Source: JAJPKK01 sp963807015 (GTDB taxonomy: Bacteria > Pseudomonadota > Alphaproteobacteria > Rhizobiales > Xanthobacteraceae). Taken from it: a DNA stretch of 64,000 nt. This document shows positions 26,441-34,316 of the stretch, in pieces (within the stretch, counting starts at the first letter, position 1; each line of letters starts with the position of its first letter). A program made the position numbers and the translations under genes. The notes under the pieces were generated by a model. It did not search any database and was not told the origin of the DNA. It saw only the letters and a list, made by a program, of their open reading frames with translations. The DNA is taken from contig CAWEAS010000008.1 in NCBI GenBank assembly GCA_963807015.1, positions 899,481-963,480 of the forward strand, in the 5' to 3' direction.

Positions 26441-26998
26441 CTAGGTACGGGCCAGAAGACGCGAAATCGTTGATTGGCTCACTTCGTAGGACTGCGCGAT
26501 GGCGAGCACGGATTCCCCGGCATGTCGCCGGGCAAGTGCAAGCTGCCGCTGATCTGGGGACAGCTTTGGTCGTCGCCCGAACCTGACCCCGTTGGCCCTG
26601 GCGTGCTCCCGGCCTGCCGCGGTGCGGCTCAGAATGTCTTCACGGGTCTTGCGGGCGATGTAGCCCACCAGGGCCACTATCACCTCGCCCAATTCCGTGG
26701 TCGTATCGGCCCAGGGCTCGGCCAGGGACTTATACTTTGCCCCACGTGACGTGATGTCCTGGAGCACGCTGAGCATTTTGAAGGGTCCGCCGCGGGTCAG
26801 CCGGTCCAGCGCGGACAGAATCACTGTGTCGCCAGCACCGATGATTTTAAGCAGCCGCTTCAATTCGCGGCGATCATCCTTCAGGCCACTTTGTTTCTCG
26901 CAAAATATCCGCACACATCCCGCGGCGCGCAACTGCGCCATCTGGATGTCCAGCTCCTGGCCGGGTGAACTAACCCGTGCATAGCCGTAGGTCGTCAC
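26441..26998 (-). CDS. Serine recombinase (resolvase/invertase), right copy
   Basis: About 185 residues from GTG at 26998 (MTTYGYARVSSPGQELDIQM); an in-frame extension to 27058 is possible. It shares long blocks with the left copy: DDRRELKRLL, GPFKMLSVLQDITSRGA, KSLAEPWADTTTELGEV and GYIARKTREDIL. The C-terminal HTH is LAIAQSYEVSQSTISRLL. It reads toward the left copy, so the pair forms an inverted bracket around 14 kb of fibre genes. Catalytic residues are intact. Confidence 0.9.
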   Translation of the reverse strand: MTTYGYARVSSPGQELDIQMAQLRAAGCVRIFCEKQSGLKDDRRELKRLLKIIGAGDTVILSALDRLTRGGPFKMLSVLQDITSRGAKYKSLAEPWADTTTELGEVIVALVGYIARKTREDILSRTAAGREHARANGVRFGRRPKLSPDQRQLALARRHAGESVLAIAQSYEVSQSTISRLLART

Positions 26999-26999
26999 G

Positions 27000-27532
27000 A
27001 GTTCAAAATCCTCGGTACGGCTGAGACAAAGACCGTGCAAATATCCTGACTTTTGCAAGGGCGATTTGGGACTCGGCCTGGGATGACTGAGAATTAGCCA
27101 ATTTGCTGTGCGGCGCTTGGGTTTCCGGGCAATACATCAGTTTTAGTTTTCTTTTTCTCCTTGGCATTTATGGGCCATTTTGTGCAGTCCCCGAATATCA
27201 GGATATCTGACTAGCCTCTCTCCCGCTCCCAGGCTGCACGTCCGTGCAGCAGCAAATTGCTGCCGACCCTGGACCCCGGCAGGAGAGGATACTTGTGCCC
27301 AAAATCAGCGGTCACGGCGGAGCAACCCGCGCACGTTGACGGTGTTATTCCCGCCCGCTGGCGGAAGATTGCTGTCGGGTGCCTGCTGGGGGCCGTCGTG
27401 CTTGCCTACCTCGCCTTCGCGCTGGTGATTGGATTGTCCGCCACGTGTAAGACGGATTACCCCAGTTTGCGGATAGGCTCGGTCTGCGCAGCGGGCTGTT
27501 GCCGTTAGCAGTCTCGGTTTGCGGCAGGGTGG
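27000..27532. other. Intergenic region with an inverted repeat near the recombinase start
   Basis: ATATCCTGA at 27041-27049 is inverted as TCAGGATAT at 27198-27206, just upstream of the right recombinase, where resolvase sites are usually found. A plus-strand frame ending at 27508 encodes one hydrophobic segment (VGCLLGAVVLAYLAFALVIG) but has no convincing start. I do not call it as a gene. Confidence 0.35.
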
Positions 27533-28399
27533 TCACCCAGCCCCTCCGCGCAGGAATTCCACCGCCTGGCCGGCCTTCGAGGCGGCGGCAAAGATCGCCC
27601 GCTTGTCGGCCTTTAGGACCGCGAGCCAGTGCGCCAGGTATTGTGCATGGTCGGGACGCGGCTCCACCGCGATCCCGAGTTCGCCGCAGAGGAACGCCGC
27701 GCCCAGCTCGGCGATCAGCTCCTCCATCGCATAGGCATCCGAGCCGAACCGTCCGGACAGGTCGCGGTCGCAGCGGTGCTTGGGACCCGTCCAGTGGGTC
27801 AGCTCATGAAACAGCGTGCTGTAGTACGCCTCGCCGGCACTCGACGTAGCCGAGCCCACAAAGGCCTGGCGCCCGGGCATGTGGATTTCATCGAGGGAAG
27901 GGACGTAGCAGGCCCTGCTGCCGCCGCTGAGCACCTTCGCGCCCGTCTGCGCCACGAACCGTTCGGCGCTTTCGACCGGTGACACCGCATCAGCAAGCGG
28001 CTCCGGGTGCCAGCCCTCCACCTGATCGGCGTTGAACACCGGGGTGGCGCGAGCCAGCAGGCGCGTCTCCGGAGCGGTTTCCTCGCCCTCGTCTGAGGCG
28101 ACCTCGATCTCCTTGCAGAAAATCACGTAGGACGCCTTGCAGCCCTTCCGGACCTGGCATTGTTTCTCGGCCCATTGCCGATAGGTGCCCCACAGGTGCG
28201 AGCTAAACCCATTGGTTTGCGCTTCCACCCAGAGCGCCAGCACATTGACGCCACGGTAGGCTTTGCCGGAGGCGATATTAACCGGATGTCGCCCGCCGCT
28301 GCCGCGGTGCCAGGGCATGCGCCACTCGCCCACCCCGGCTTCGATTGCCGCGACAATGCGGTCGGTGATGTGCTGGTGAATGTCGAAATGCTGTTTCAT
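27533..28399 (-). CDS. ardC: ArdC-family antirestriction protein
   Basis: A 288-residue protein starting MKQHFDIHQHITDRIVAAIE; the ATG has GGAGAGACGG upstream. The N-terminal ssDNA-binding domain (WRMPWHR, NIASGKAYRGVNVLALW, GTYRQWAEKQCQVRKG) is followed by a metallopeptidase domain with HELTHW (H198-E-x-x-H202) and AMEELIAELGAAFLC. ArdC-type proteins protect incoming ssDNA of conjugative elements from host restriction. The location beside the transfer genes fits. Confidence 0.9.
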   Translation of the reverse strand: MKQHFDIHQHITDRIVAAIEAGVGEWRMPWHRGSGGRHPVNIASGKAYRGVNVLALWVEAQTNGFSSHLWGTYRQWAEKQCQVRKGCKASYVIFCKEIEVASDEGEETAPETRLLARATPVFNADQVEGWHPEPLADAVSPVESAERFVAQTGAKVLSGGSRACYVPSLDEIHMPGRQAFVGSATSSAGEAYYSTLFHELTHWTGPKHRCDRDLSGRFGSDAYAMEELIAELGAAFLCGELGIAVEPRPDHAQYLAHWLAVLKADKRAIFAAASKAGQAVEFLRGGAG

Positions 28400-28752
28400 G
28401 TCCGTCTCTCCCTTTGGCGGCGCGGCCACCACGGCCTTGCCGGCCACCGGACAGGCGGAAAGAAACGGACGCCGCACCCGTCAGGGCGCGGTCACGCGAG
28501 GGCTTGTCCCTTGCGGCGGCCGGGGCTTTCTGCCAGGTCGGCCGAATAAGCAAGGCCGGGATCGCACCGCGGGGGAGACAGATAAAGGCGGCTTCTGGAA
28601 TGCAGGCCGAGACGATCGGATTCGAGGCATGGCACGGAAGCCGATCTTCCGTCGCTGAACGCCAGATAACTAGTCAACGCGCACAGATATATGTATCTTG
28701 CGACTAAAGGCGCGGATGCCAGATAGTTGGGGGGCGGCGTATGGAGAGGCAA
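28400..28752. other. Intergenic, no gene seen
   Basis: There are only short overlapping frames. It serves as the divergent promoter region between ardC and the small exported protein at 28753. Confidence 0.4.
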
Positions 28753-29034
28753 ATGTGGCGCTTTTTCTCTAACAATTCGATAGCGATAGGGGTATTGCTT
28801 TTCGTTGCGAGCTTAAGCTCGGTGAGCGCCGAGACCCTAAGAGGGCCACCGCCGCGGATCGATACTTGCGGAAAACCCGGTGGTTCCTGCAAGATTGAAA
28901 TGGCCTTCGTTCCGCCGGGGTGGTTTTCCGCTATATGCCAGACAAGCAAAGGCTATTGCTGGGTAACGAGCAAAGTCGTGATTGCGCCGATGGCTGCCTG
29001 TTCTTGTGGTAGTTACTCTGGGACCACAAGATAA
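28753..29034 (+). CDS. Small exported cysteine-rich protein
   Basis: A 93-residue protein from an ATG preceded by GGAGAGGCAA. Signal peptide MWRFFSNNSIAIGVLLFVAS, cleaved near VSAE. The mature part has five cysteines in WFSAICQTSKGYCWVTSK and IAPMAACSCGSY. It shares the frame FSAxCxTxxGxC, then IAPxxxCxC, then YxG with the protein at 29866-30123, so the two form a local family of about 60 mature residues. Function is unknown; it is presumably disulfide-stabilised in the periplasm. Confidence 0.65.
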   Translation: MWRFFSNNSIAIGVLLFVASLSSVSAETLRGPPPRIDTCGKPGGSCKIEMAFVPPGWFSAICQTSKGYCWVTSKVVIAPMAACSCGSYSGTTR

Positions 29035-29065
29035 ATTGCCCAAACAACCGGCGAGGAGCCCAGGA

Positions 29066-29777
29066 ATGCAGGGCGAGATCAATACCGCCGACAATCGAAA
29101 CAATTCTAGCCGACACCGCAGATCCCTACCACTTAAGATGGGCTTAGGGATCATCGGGTTGGCGATCGCCTTTATATTGCTCGGGGCCATTATTGGAACG
29201 CTCGTAAGCATCCGAACAACTGATACTAATGGTCGGCAGAATTTAGAACTCGATGTCGCTCGCGAGCTGTCAAAGCAAGAACTTGGCGCTCATAAAGGCC
29301 GAGGGTACCGCCAACACCTCCCTGCTTAAGGAATTGATCGAATTGTGTTATTCTGAAATTCGCAGCCAGGGCTTGCTTGCCGATTTCACATCAAGAAGAT
29401 TGGTCTACGAGCAACAATATCGGGCCAATGGAATTCTTCTGTGGATGATTGTCATCATCACATTGTCTGGCGTAGTGCTCGCAGGTCTACAATTGGCTGC
29501 CTCTTATAAGCTAGCGGTCATTAATCGTGCTCCAAACTTAAGTACTACAGACGAAATAACCCTCAAGAGAGATCAATTGGTTCTAAAGTCATCTGTGACC
29601 GGGTTGCTTATTCTATCAGTATCATTTGCGTTTTTCTTGGTATTTGTCTTGTATGTCTATCGGATTGAAAGTGCGGTTTCGGATGATGTGCAGCGCCAGC
29701 CTTCCGGGCCATTGTTATCGGGCGGCGTTCTCGGCGCACCTCCTGCGCCGGTGCCCCCTAGCAAGGAACCACAGTAG
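29066..29777 (+). pseudogene. Membrane protein with frameshift
   Basis: The first frame starts at 29066 (ATG after AGGAGCCC): MQGEINTADNRNNSSRHR, then a TM segment GLGIIGLAIAFILLGAIIG and ARELSKQ. Near 29275-29285 the sense continues in another frame as LALIKAEGTANTSLLKELIE, with two more TM segments (LLWMIVIITLSGVVLAGL; LLILSVSFAFFLVFVLYVY) and a proline-rich tail to 29777. Joined, it would be about 235 residues with three TM helices. A mutation or a sequencing indel would look the same. The family is not recognised. Confidence 0.5.
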
Positions 29778-29865
29778 TCCTAGCGGACGCTCGGTGCCGG
29801 TCCAGTCGGGACATTTTGAGGCTGCGTGACCGTAAACATATGCGCAGATGGACTTAAGACCCACA

Positions 29866-30123
29866 CTATACAGTACGGCCAGCATACTGGGTGCAGCGAC
29901 ACAAGGATCCTGGGGCAATCGGTGCATTGCCTCGGACTACGCATAAGCCTTGCGGCGTGTTGCACCAAGCGGAGAATCCATTTGGCGGAAGGGGCGGCAA
30001 CACACCGTATCTAAGCGGTGGTCCGCCGCGGAGGGGGCCAGCGTCCGTGTCTTGACCTTCACCGCTTCCGCTCGCGACAATGTTCAAAATGACGATAACA
30101 ATCAATGGCAAGACGAGACGCAT
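29866..30123 (-). CDS. Small exported cysteine-rich protein, second copy
   Basis: An 85-residue protein from an ATG with GGAGGAGAT upstream. Signal peptide MRLVLPLIVIVILNIVASGS. The mature part has GFSAWCNTPQGLCVV and IAPGSLCRCTQYAG, the same cysteine and IAP pattern as the protein at 28753-29034, but the sequences are otherwise diverged. It is divergent from the exported peptidase at 30205, which shares its upstream region. Confidence 0.65.
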   Translation of the reverse strand: MRLVLPLIVIVILNIVASGSGEGQDTDAGPLRGGPPLRYGVLPPLPPNGFSAWCNTPQGLCVVRGNAPIAPGSLCRCTQYAGRTV

Positions 30124-30204
30124 GATATCTCCTCCGAGGATGTGGTATGCTTGCGGTGCCCTTGTTTGTAAAGACAGTCTGCGCCTCGAATTGAAGGCAG
30201 CAAC

Positions 30205-30945
30205 ATGAGGGGAAGCGGAATCGTGAGATTCATCAGAACCGTGCTCCTTCTTCCTGCCATCCTTTATTGGGACCCGGCAGCATCTCAATCGGCGCAATGG
30301 ATAACGATTAGCAAAGATGCTCTTGCTTTCCACGAGGAAAAATTCCGCGAGCTGAACATGAAGATGGAGCCGTCGATCGCGAGCGACGCGGAAATTCTGG
30401 TTGAACTGGTAGGGCTCCCCAACATTTCGAAAATAAACGCGCTGCGCGTGCAGATACGTCGAATACTAGGCTTCAATAACGCTGCTGCGCTTGAAGGAGA
30501 GGGCTATCGTAGCATCGTATATGATCCAGAGTGGGCTGCCGGCGATACTGCTGGCTTTTATCTCGTACTGGGCCATGAAACCGGACATCACTTTTGCGGT
30601 CACTCCGCGAATGATACAAGGGGCAATCGCGCTGAAGAGGAGTTGCAAGCTGACCAGTTCGGAGGTGCAGCCATCAAAAGGTTTGAAATCTACCATAAAC
30701 AGAGCTTTTTCGATCAAGTAGTCGCTGCTGCCATAACTAAGTACCCAGCCAGTGGTTCTTTTTTATATCCGTCACGTGCGCAACGGATCGAAGCGCTCAA
30801 GCGCGGGTACATACAGGGGTCCGGATGCGGCGATTTAGCTCCAGTAGAGCAGAGCGGGTTCACCCCAGCCACGCGATCTAATGGGACATCAACTCCCTGT
30901 CGGGTGGTTAAGACAGGGCCGACCTCCTATGCATGCGACCGCTAA
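30205..30945 (+). CDS. Exported M48-like zinc metallopeptidase
   Basis: A 246-residue protein with an N-terminal signal segment (IVRFIRTVLLLPAILYW). The active-site helix is HETGHHFCGH (H124-E-x-x-H128), with the downstream EEELQADQFGG supplying the glutamate ligand (ExxAD), as in M48-type peptidases without the membrane domain. The C-terminus has two cysteines. It sits with two small exported cysteine proteins, so this may be a periplasmic peptidase-substrate or peptidase-inhibitor group. That link is inference from proximity. Confidence 0.75.
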   Translation: MRGSGIVRFIRTVLLLPAILYWDPAASQSAQWITISKDALAFHEEKFRELNMKMEPSIASDAEILVELVGLPNISKINALRVQIRRILGFNNAAALEGEGYRSIVYDPEWAAGDTAGFYLVLGHETGHHFCGHSANDTRGNRAEEELQADQFGGAAIKRFEIYHKQSFFDQVVAAAITKYPASGSFLYPSRAQRIEALKRGYIQGSGCGDLAPVEQSGFTPATRSNGTSTPCRVVKTGPTSYACDR

Positions 30946-31184
30946 GAAAAAAATGTGGAAACCAGTACAAGACAGAGACGCCATGGACGATGGCCTGTCG
31001 CAGTGTATGATCATCTGAGCTTCTTCATTTTGTTCAGCTTCGACATTTGTCGGACCGCGCTCTGATCGTAAGTAATTGTACAAATAAGGTATCAAAATTT
31101 CGACGACAGCGAGCTTAGTGATCATTAGCTGCGAATACGTCGATTTAGGTTGACCGCCTCTGCGAGACCCGTGAGTTTTCTCTC

Positions 31185-32855
31185 ATGGGTGTGGTGCGGG
31201 ATTCCCTCTGGCTGGCAGGCTGGACGATCCGGGCGCTTTTCCTTACAGCCCGCTTCACTCTCAATACCGCGGTTTTCTCGTTGCGCTGGGCCGTCGGCGA
31301 GCTGGTGAGCACCGCCTCGATAACCCACGGCTCGGCCCGCTGGGCCACGCTCTGGGAAATCATCCGCGGCAACGCCTGGGGCGGCCGCGGCATCATCATC
31401 GGCAAGCTCTGGTTCCGGTTCCTGCGCTTCCGGCAGGAGGGCTTCGTGCTGCTGTTCGCGCCGACCCGCACGGGGAAGGGGTATTCCGTCGTCATTCCCA
31501 ACCTGCTGGCCTACCGCGGGTCGATGATCGTCATCGACATCAAGGGCGAGAACCATGCGGTGACGGCGCGCTCGCGCGCGGCGAGGGGACCGGTGTGGAC
31601 CCTGAACGTCCTGGAGCCCGAGCAGTCGAGCGCGTTCAACCCTCTCGACATGGTCCAGGTCGGCACCGTGCACGAGGCCGACGATGCCAAACAGCTCGCC
31701 GACCTGATGATTACTCCGACCGCCGACGGCGAGCACTGGGACGAAAAGGCCCGCACCCTGCTCGGCATCCTCATCCTCTACGTCTGCCACAAGCACAGCA
31801 ATGACCGCGACCTGCGCACGCTGGCGCAGGTGCGCGCCCTCGCCGCGCAGGACTGGGCCGGACTGGAAGCCACCTTGAACGATGCCGCGGCGCTCGGCCC
31901 CATCAGCCTGCGCGAGGATGCGATGACCATCCTCGCGATGAACCAGACCGACGAAATGAAGTCGATCAAGTCCACCATGGACAAGGCCACCGGCCTGTGG
32001 TCGGCCGACAAGCCGGCGGGGATGATTTCGTGCCGGTCGGATTTCCGGTTCGAGGACCTCAACCGCCGCACCGGCACCATCTATCTCATGGTTCCCGAGA
32101 TGAAGCTCAACCTGTACCGCGGATTTCTGCGCGTGATGGTCGGCTGCGCGCTCATCGCCATGACCCGCGCCAAGAACGCCAAGCCCAAATGCAAAACCCT
32201 GCTGATGCTCGACGAGGCCGCCGCCCTCGGGCGGCTGCAACCGATCGAGGACGGCGTCGGCTGGCTCGCCGCCTACATGCGCATGGTCATGGTCTTTCAG
32301 GATTTGGATCAATTGGAGAAGACTTATCCCAAGGCCCGCTCGATCATCGCCAACGCCGCCTGCAAGATCGCCTTCGGCGTGTCAGATGTGGAAACCGCGC
32401 GCATGCTCGCGGATTCGATCGGCCAGACCACCATCCTCAGCCGCACGGCCGGCGAGTCGGAGTCCAGCGCCGAGACTGTCCGCCACCAGCACAGCCAGGG
32501 CGTGAGCGAGAGCGGCCGCTATCTCATCGACCCGTCAGAAATCATGCGGCTTCCCTCCACCCGGGCGCTGATCCTGATGCCCCGGCAGGTCCGTTATCCC
32601 ATCCGGGCGAAGAAGGTCCGGTACTGGACGGAGCCTCACTGGAAGGGGCAATGGGACATTTGGCGGGCCGATAATCCGGCGCCGCACGCGCACCCGTCCG
32701 CGCACCGCCAGTCGGCGGCCGGGCCGGTCAACGCGCAGGTATCGCGTCCGCACATCCGACAGCCGGCCTGCCCGTTCACCGTGGATGGCGCCCCACATCC
32801 CGATTGCCCGTTCAATCCGGCGCAGCAATGCCCGAAGGCCGGGCCGCGGCAGTGA
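31185..32855 (+). CDS. VirD4/TraG-family conjugative coupling protein
   Basis: A 556-residue T4CP. An N-terminal hydrophobic region is followed by Walker A FAPTRTGKGYS (about 91-101), DIKGENH, SAFNPLDMV, the Walker B region LLMLDEAAALGRL (about 340-352) and QDLDQLEKTYP, all standard for VirD4/TraG. It pumps the relaxase-DNA complex into a transfer channel. No VirB/TrbE channel genes are visible in the window. Its last 320 bases overlap the 3' part of the relaxase gene on the other strand. Confidence 0.93.
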   Translation: MGVVRDSLWLAGWTIRALFLTARFTLNTAVFSLRWAVGELVSTASITHGSARWATLWEIIRGNAWGGRGIIIGKLWFRFLRFRQEGFVLLFAPTRTGKGYSVVIPNLLAYRGSMIVIDIKGENHAVTARSRAARGPVWTLNVLEPEQSSAFNPLDMVQVGTVHEADDAKQLADLMITPTADGEHWDEKARTLLGILILYVCHKHSNDRDLRTLAQVRALAAQDWAGLEATLNDAAALGPISLREDAMTILAMNQTDEMKSIKSTMDKATGLWSADKPAGMISCRSDFRFEDLNRRTGTIYLMVPEMKLNLYRGFLRVMVGCALIAMTRAKNAKPKCKTLLMLDEAAALGRLQPIEDGVGWLAAYMRMVMVFQDLDQLEKTYPKARSIIANAACKIAFGVSDVETARMLADSIGQTTILSRTAGESESSAETVRHQHSQGVSESGRYLIDPSEIMRLPSTRALILMPRQVRYPIRAKKVRYWTEPHWKGQWDIWRADNPAPHAHPSAHRQSAAGPVNAQVSRPHIRQPACPFTVDGAPHPDCPFNPAQQCPKAGPRQ

Positions 32856-33863
32856 CATCGCATCAACCCGCAAACCTTTCCCCGGCCCGAACTCCGGCCG
32901 CGGCCGCAACCGCCGGAGCTGCACGTAGCGCCGCCGCCTGCAGTCGACCGCCCGCCGCGCCCGCTCGGCATTGCGCAGAATGATGGCGAGGTTGAAGGCC
33001 GCGCGCGAACCGCGATCGGTCTCACTGTAGCGGCGCACCCGCCGGACCGGCCTCGCAACAACCCGCTCGTCGCGCACCGGCCGTGATGACTGCCGGCGAC
33101 CGGCAAAATCGCGCCGGACGGGTGCCCCCACTTCCCGATCCCGGCTGACCACGACGCGTCCGCGCCGCAGCGCCTGGCGGCCCTTCGGACCGATATGGAT
33201 TTCCGGCGTGCGGTTGAGCCGGGCGGCGGCCTCGCGGTCACCACGCCGAACCGCCTCGCGCCGCTGCGCCTGAAGCGTCCGGTGGTCCACGCGGGCCGCG
33301 TGCCCGAACCGCTGCAAGGCTTGGTTCTGATATGCACTCCACAACGCACGGGCACCAGCGATGAACTCACGTGAATTGAACTCCCGGGTCTTGACGCGCC
33401 GCAAGCCGCTCCCGGTCGCCTGGCGCATGGTCAGCATGATGTGGGCGTGATGATTGTGGGGATGGTCGCCGCGCTCCGGCACGGGCGCATGAACGGCGAT
33501 ATCCGCGACCATGCCGTGGCTCACGAAAGCCTGCCGGACGAAGTTTAAAAGCGTTTCGCGCCGCTGGTCGGGACTCAGCTCATGCGGAAGGGCGAGATTG
33601 ATTTCACGGGCGAGCTGGGCGTCGACGCGGTGCTCGATCCTCTCGACATGCGACCACAGTTTCTGGCGGTCACCCAGGAATCCCGCCGCACCCGGCGGCA
33701 GCAGAATCTCGGAATGGACGACCCCGCGCCGCCGCGAAAAGTCGTGGACCTCCCCGGTCCGTTCGTCCTTCAGCCGTTCACCTGCCCGGTAGGCTGCCGC
33801 CTTCAGCGCCGAGTGTCCCTTCGAGCGCTGGATTACCTGCACATGGAAGTGAAAGCTCGCCAC
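32535..33863 (-). CDS. mobA: MobA/MobL-family relaxase
   Basis: A 442-residue protein. The N-terminal relaxase domain starts MASFHFHVQVIQRSKGHSAL with a Tyr in AAAYRAGERL, and has the HUH metal site HPHNHHAHIML (about 134-144), as in MOBQ MobA/MobL. The C-terminal 200 residues are very Arg-rich and low in complexity; the last 107 codons lie antisense to the coupling protein and may be shorter in reality. It nicks oriT and leads the strand. A candidate oriT lies 320 bases upstream of the start. Confidence 0.88.
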   Translation of the reverse strand: MASFHFHVQVIQRSKGHSALKAAAYRAGERLKDERTGEVHDFSRRRGVVHSEILLPPGAAGFLGDRQKLWSHVERIEHRVDAQLAREINLALPHELSPDQRRETLLNFVRQAFVSHGMVADIAVHAPVPERGDHPHNHHAHIMLTMRQATGSGLRRVKTREFNSREFIAGARALWSAYQNQALQRFGHAARVDHRTLQAQRREAVRRGDREAAARLNRTPEIHIGPKGRQALRRGRVVVSRDREVGAPVRRDFAGRRQSSRPVRDERVVARPVRRVRRYSETDRGSRAAFNLAIILRNAERARRAVDCRRRRYVQLRRLRPRPEFGPGKGLRVDAMSLPRPGLRALLRRIERAIGMWGAIHGERAGRLSDVRTRYLRVDRPGRRLAVRGRVRVRRRIIGPPNVPLPLPVRLRPVPDLLRPDGITDLPGHQDQRPGGGKPHDF

Positions 33864-34186
33864 ACCTGGTCATTTTCGTTGTTGGACTTCCGCGCGGCTG
33901 TGTCGCGCGCACCTATGTTCCCGAAGGGAATGTATCAGTGCGCTGTTATGCTTGCTTCGCTTGCTGCGATTTTTTCTGTGCTCTTCCTGCTTTTTGCAGT
34001 AAAGTTACAGTAATGTGTCAAGAATTTGTACGATAAACGTCGGAAGACCCAGGAAATCGTTAGCAAAAAATTTAACTTATCAAGTATTGTCTAATTATAT
34101 ATTTCGACTACTTTAGGCCATCCATCCATCTTCCTTGCCTTTTGCCAATGGCAGTCCCCGCTTTCTCTGAGGGGCGGGGCTTGCCA
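33864..34186. other. Intergenic, AT-rich upstream region of mobA
   Basis: There is no gene. 34015-34110 is markedly AT-rich for this GC-rich island, which would suit promoter or strand-opening functions next to a transfer origin. Confidence 0.4.
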
Positions 34187-34236
34187 GGGGTGTATGCGTT
34201 CTTGCACGCTCGCATACACCCCACTTCCGTAAGTCG
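34187..34236. other. Candidate transfer origin (oriT) hairpin
   Basis: GGGGTGTATGCG at 34187-34198 is perfectly inverted as CGCATACACCCC at 34211-34222, with a 12-base loop. Seven bases later comes GTAAGTCGAGG. MOBQ origins of the RSF1010/R1162 type have an inverted repeat followed closely by a TAA(G/A)TGCGC nick region, so the layout is similar though the nick sequence is not the same. It lies upstream of mobA. The alternative is a simple structured terminator. Confidence 0.4.
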
Positions 34237-34316
34237 AGGCAGCTTTCGTCTGTACGGATTCGCTTTAACGGTCTAATCGGAAGTCCGATGGCGCCGATGC
34301 CGTCGCGGGGTTGGTA

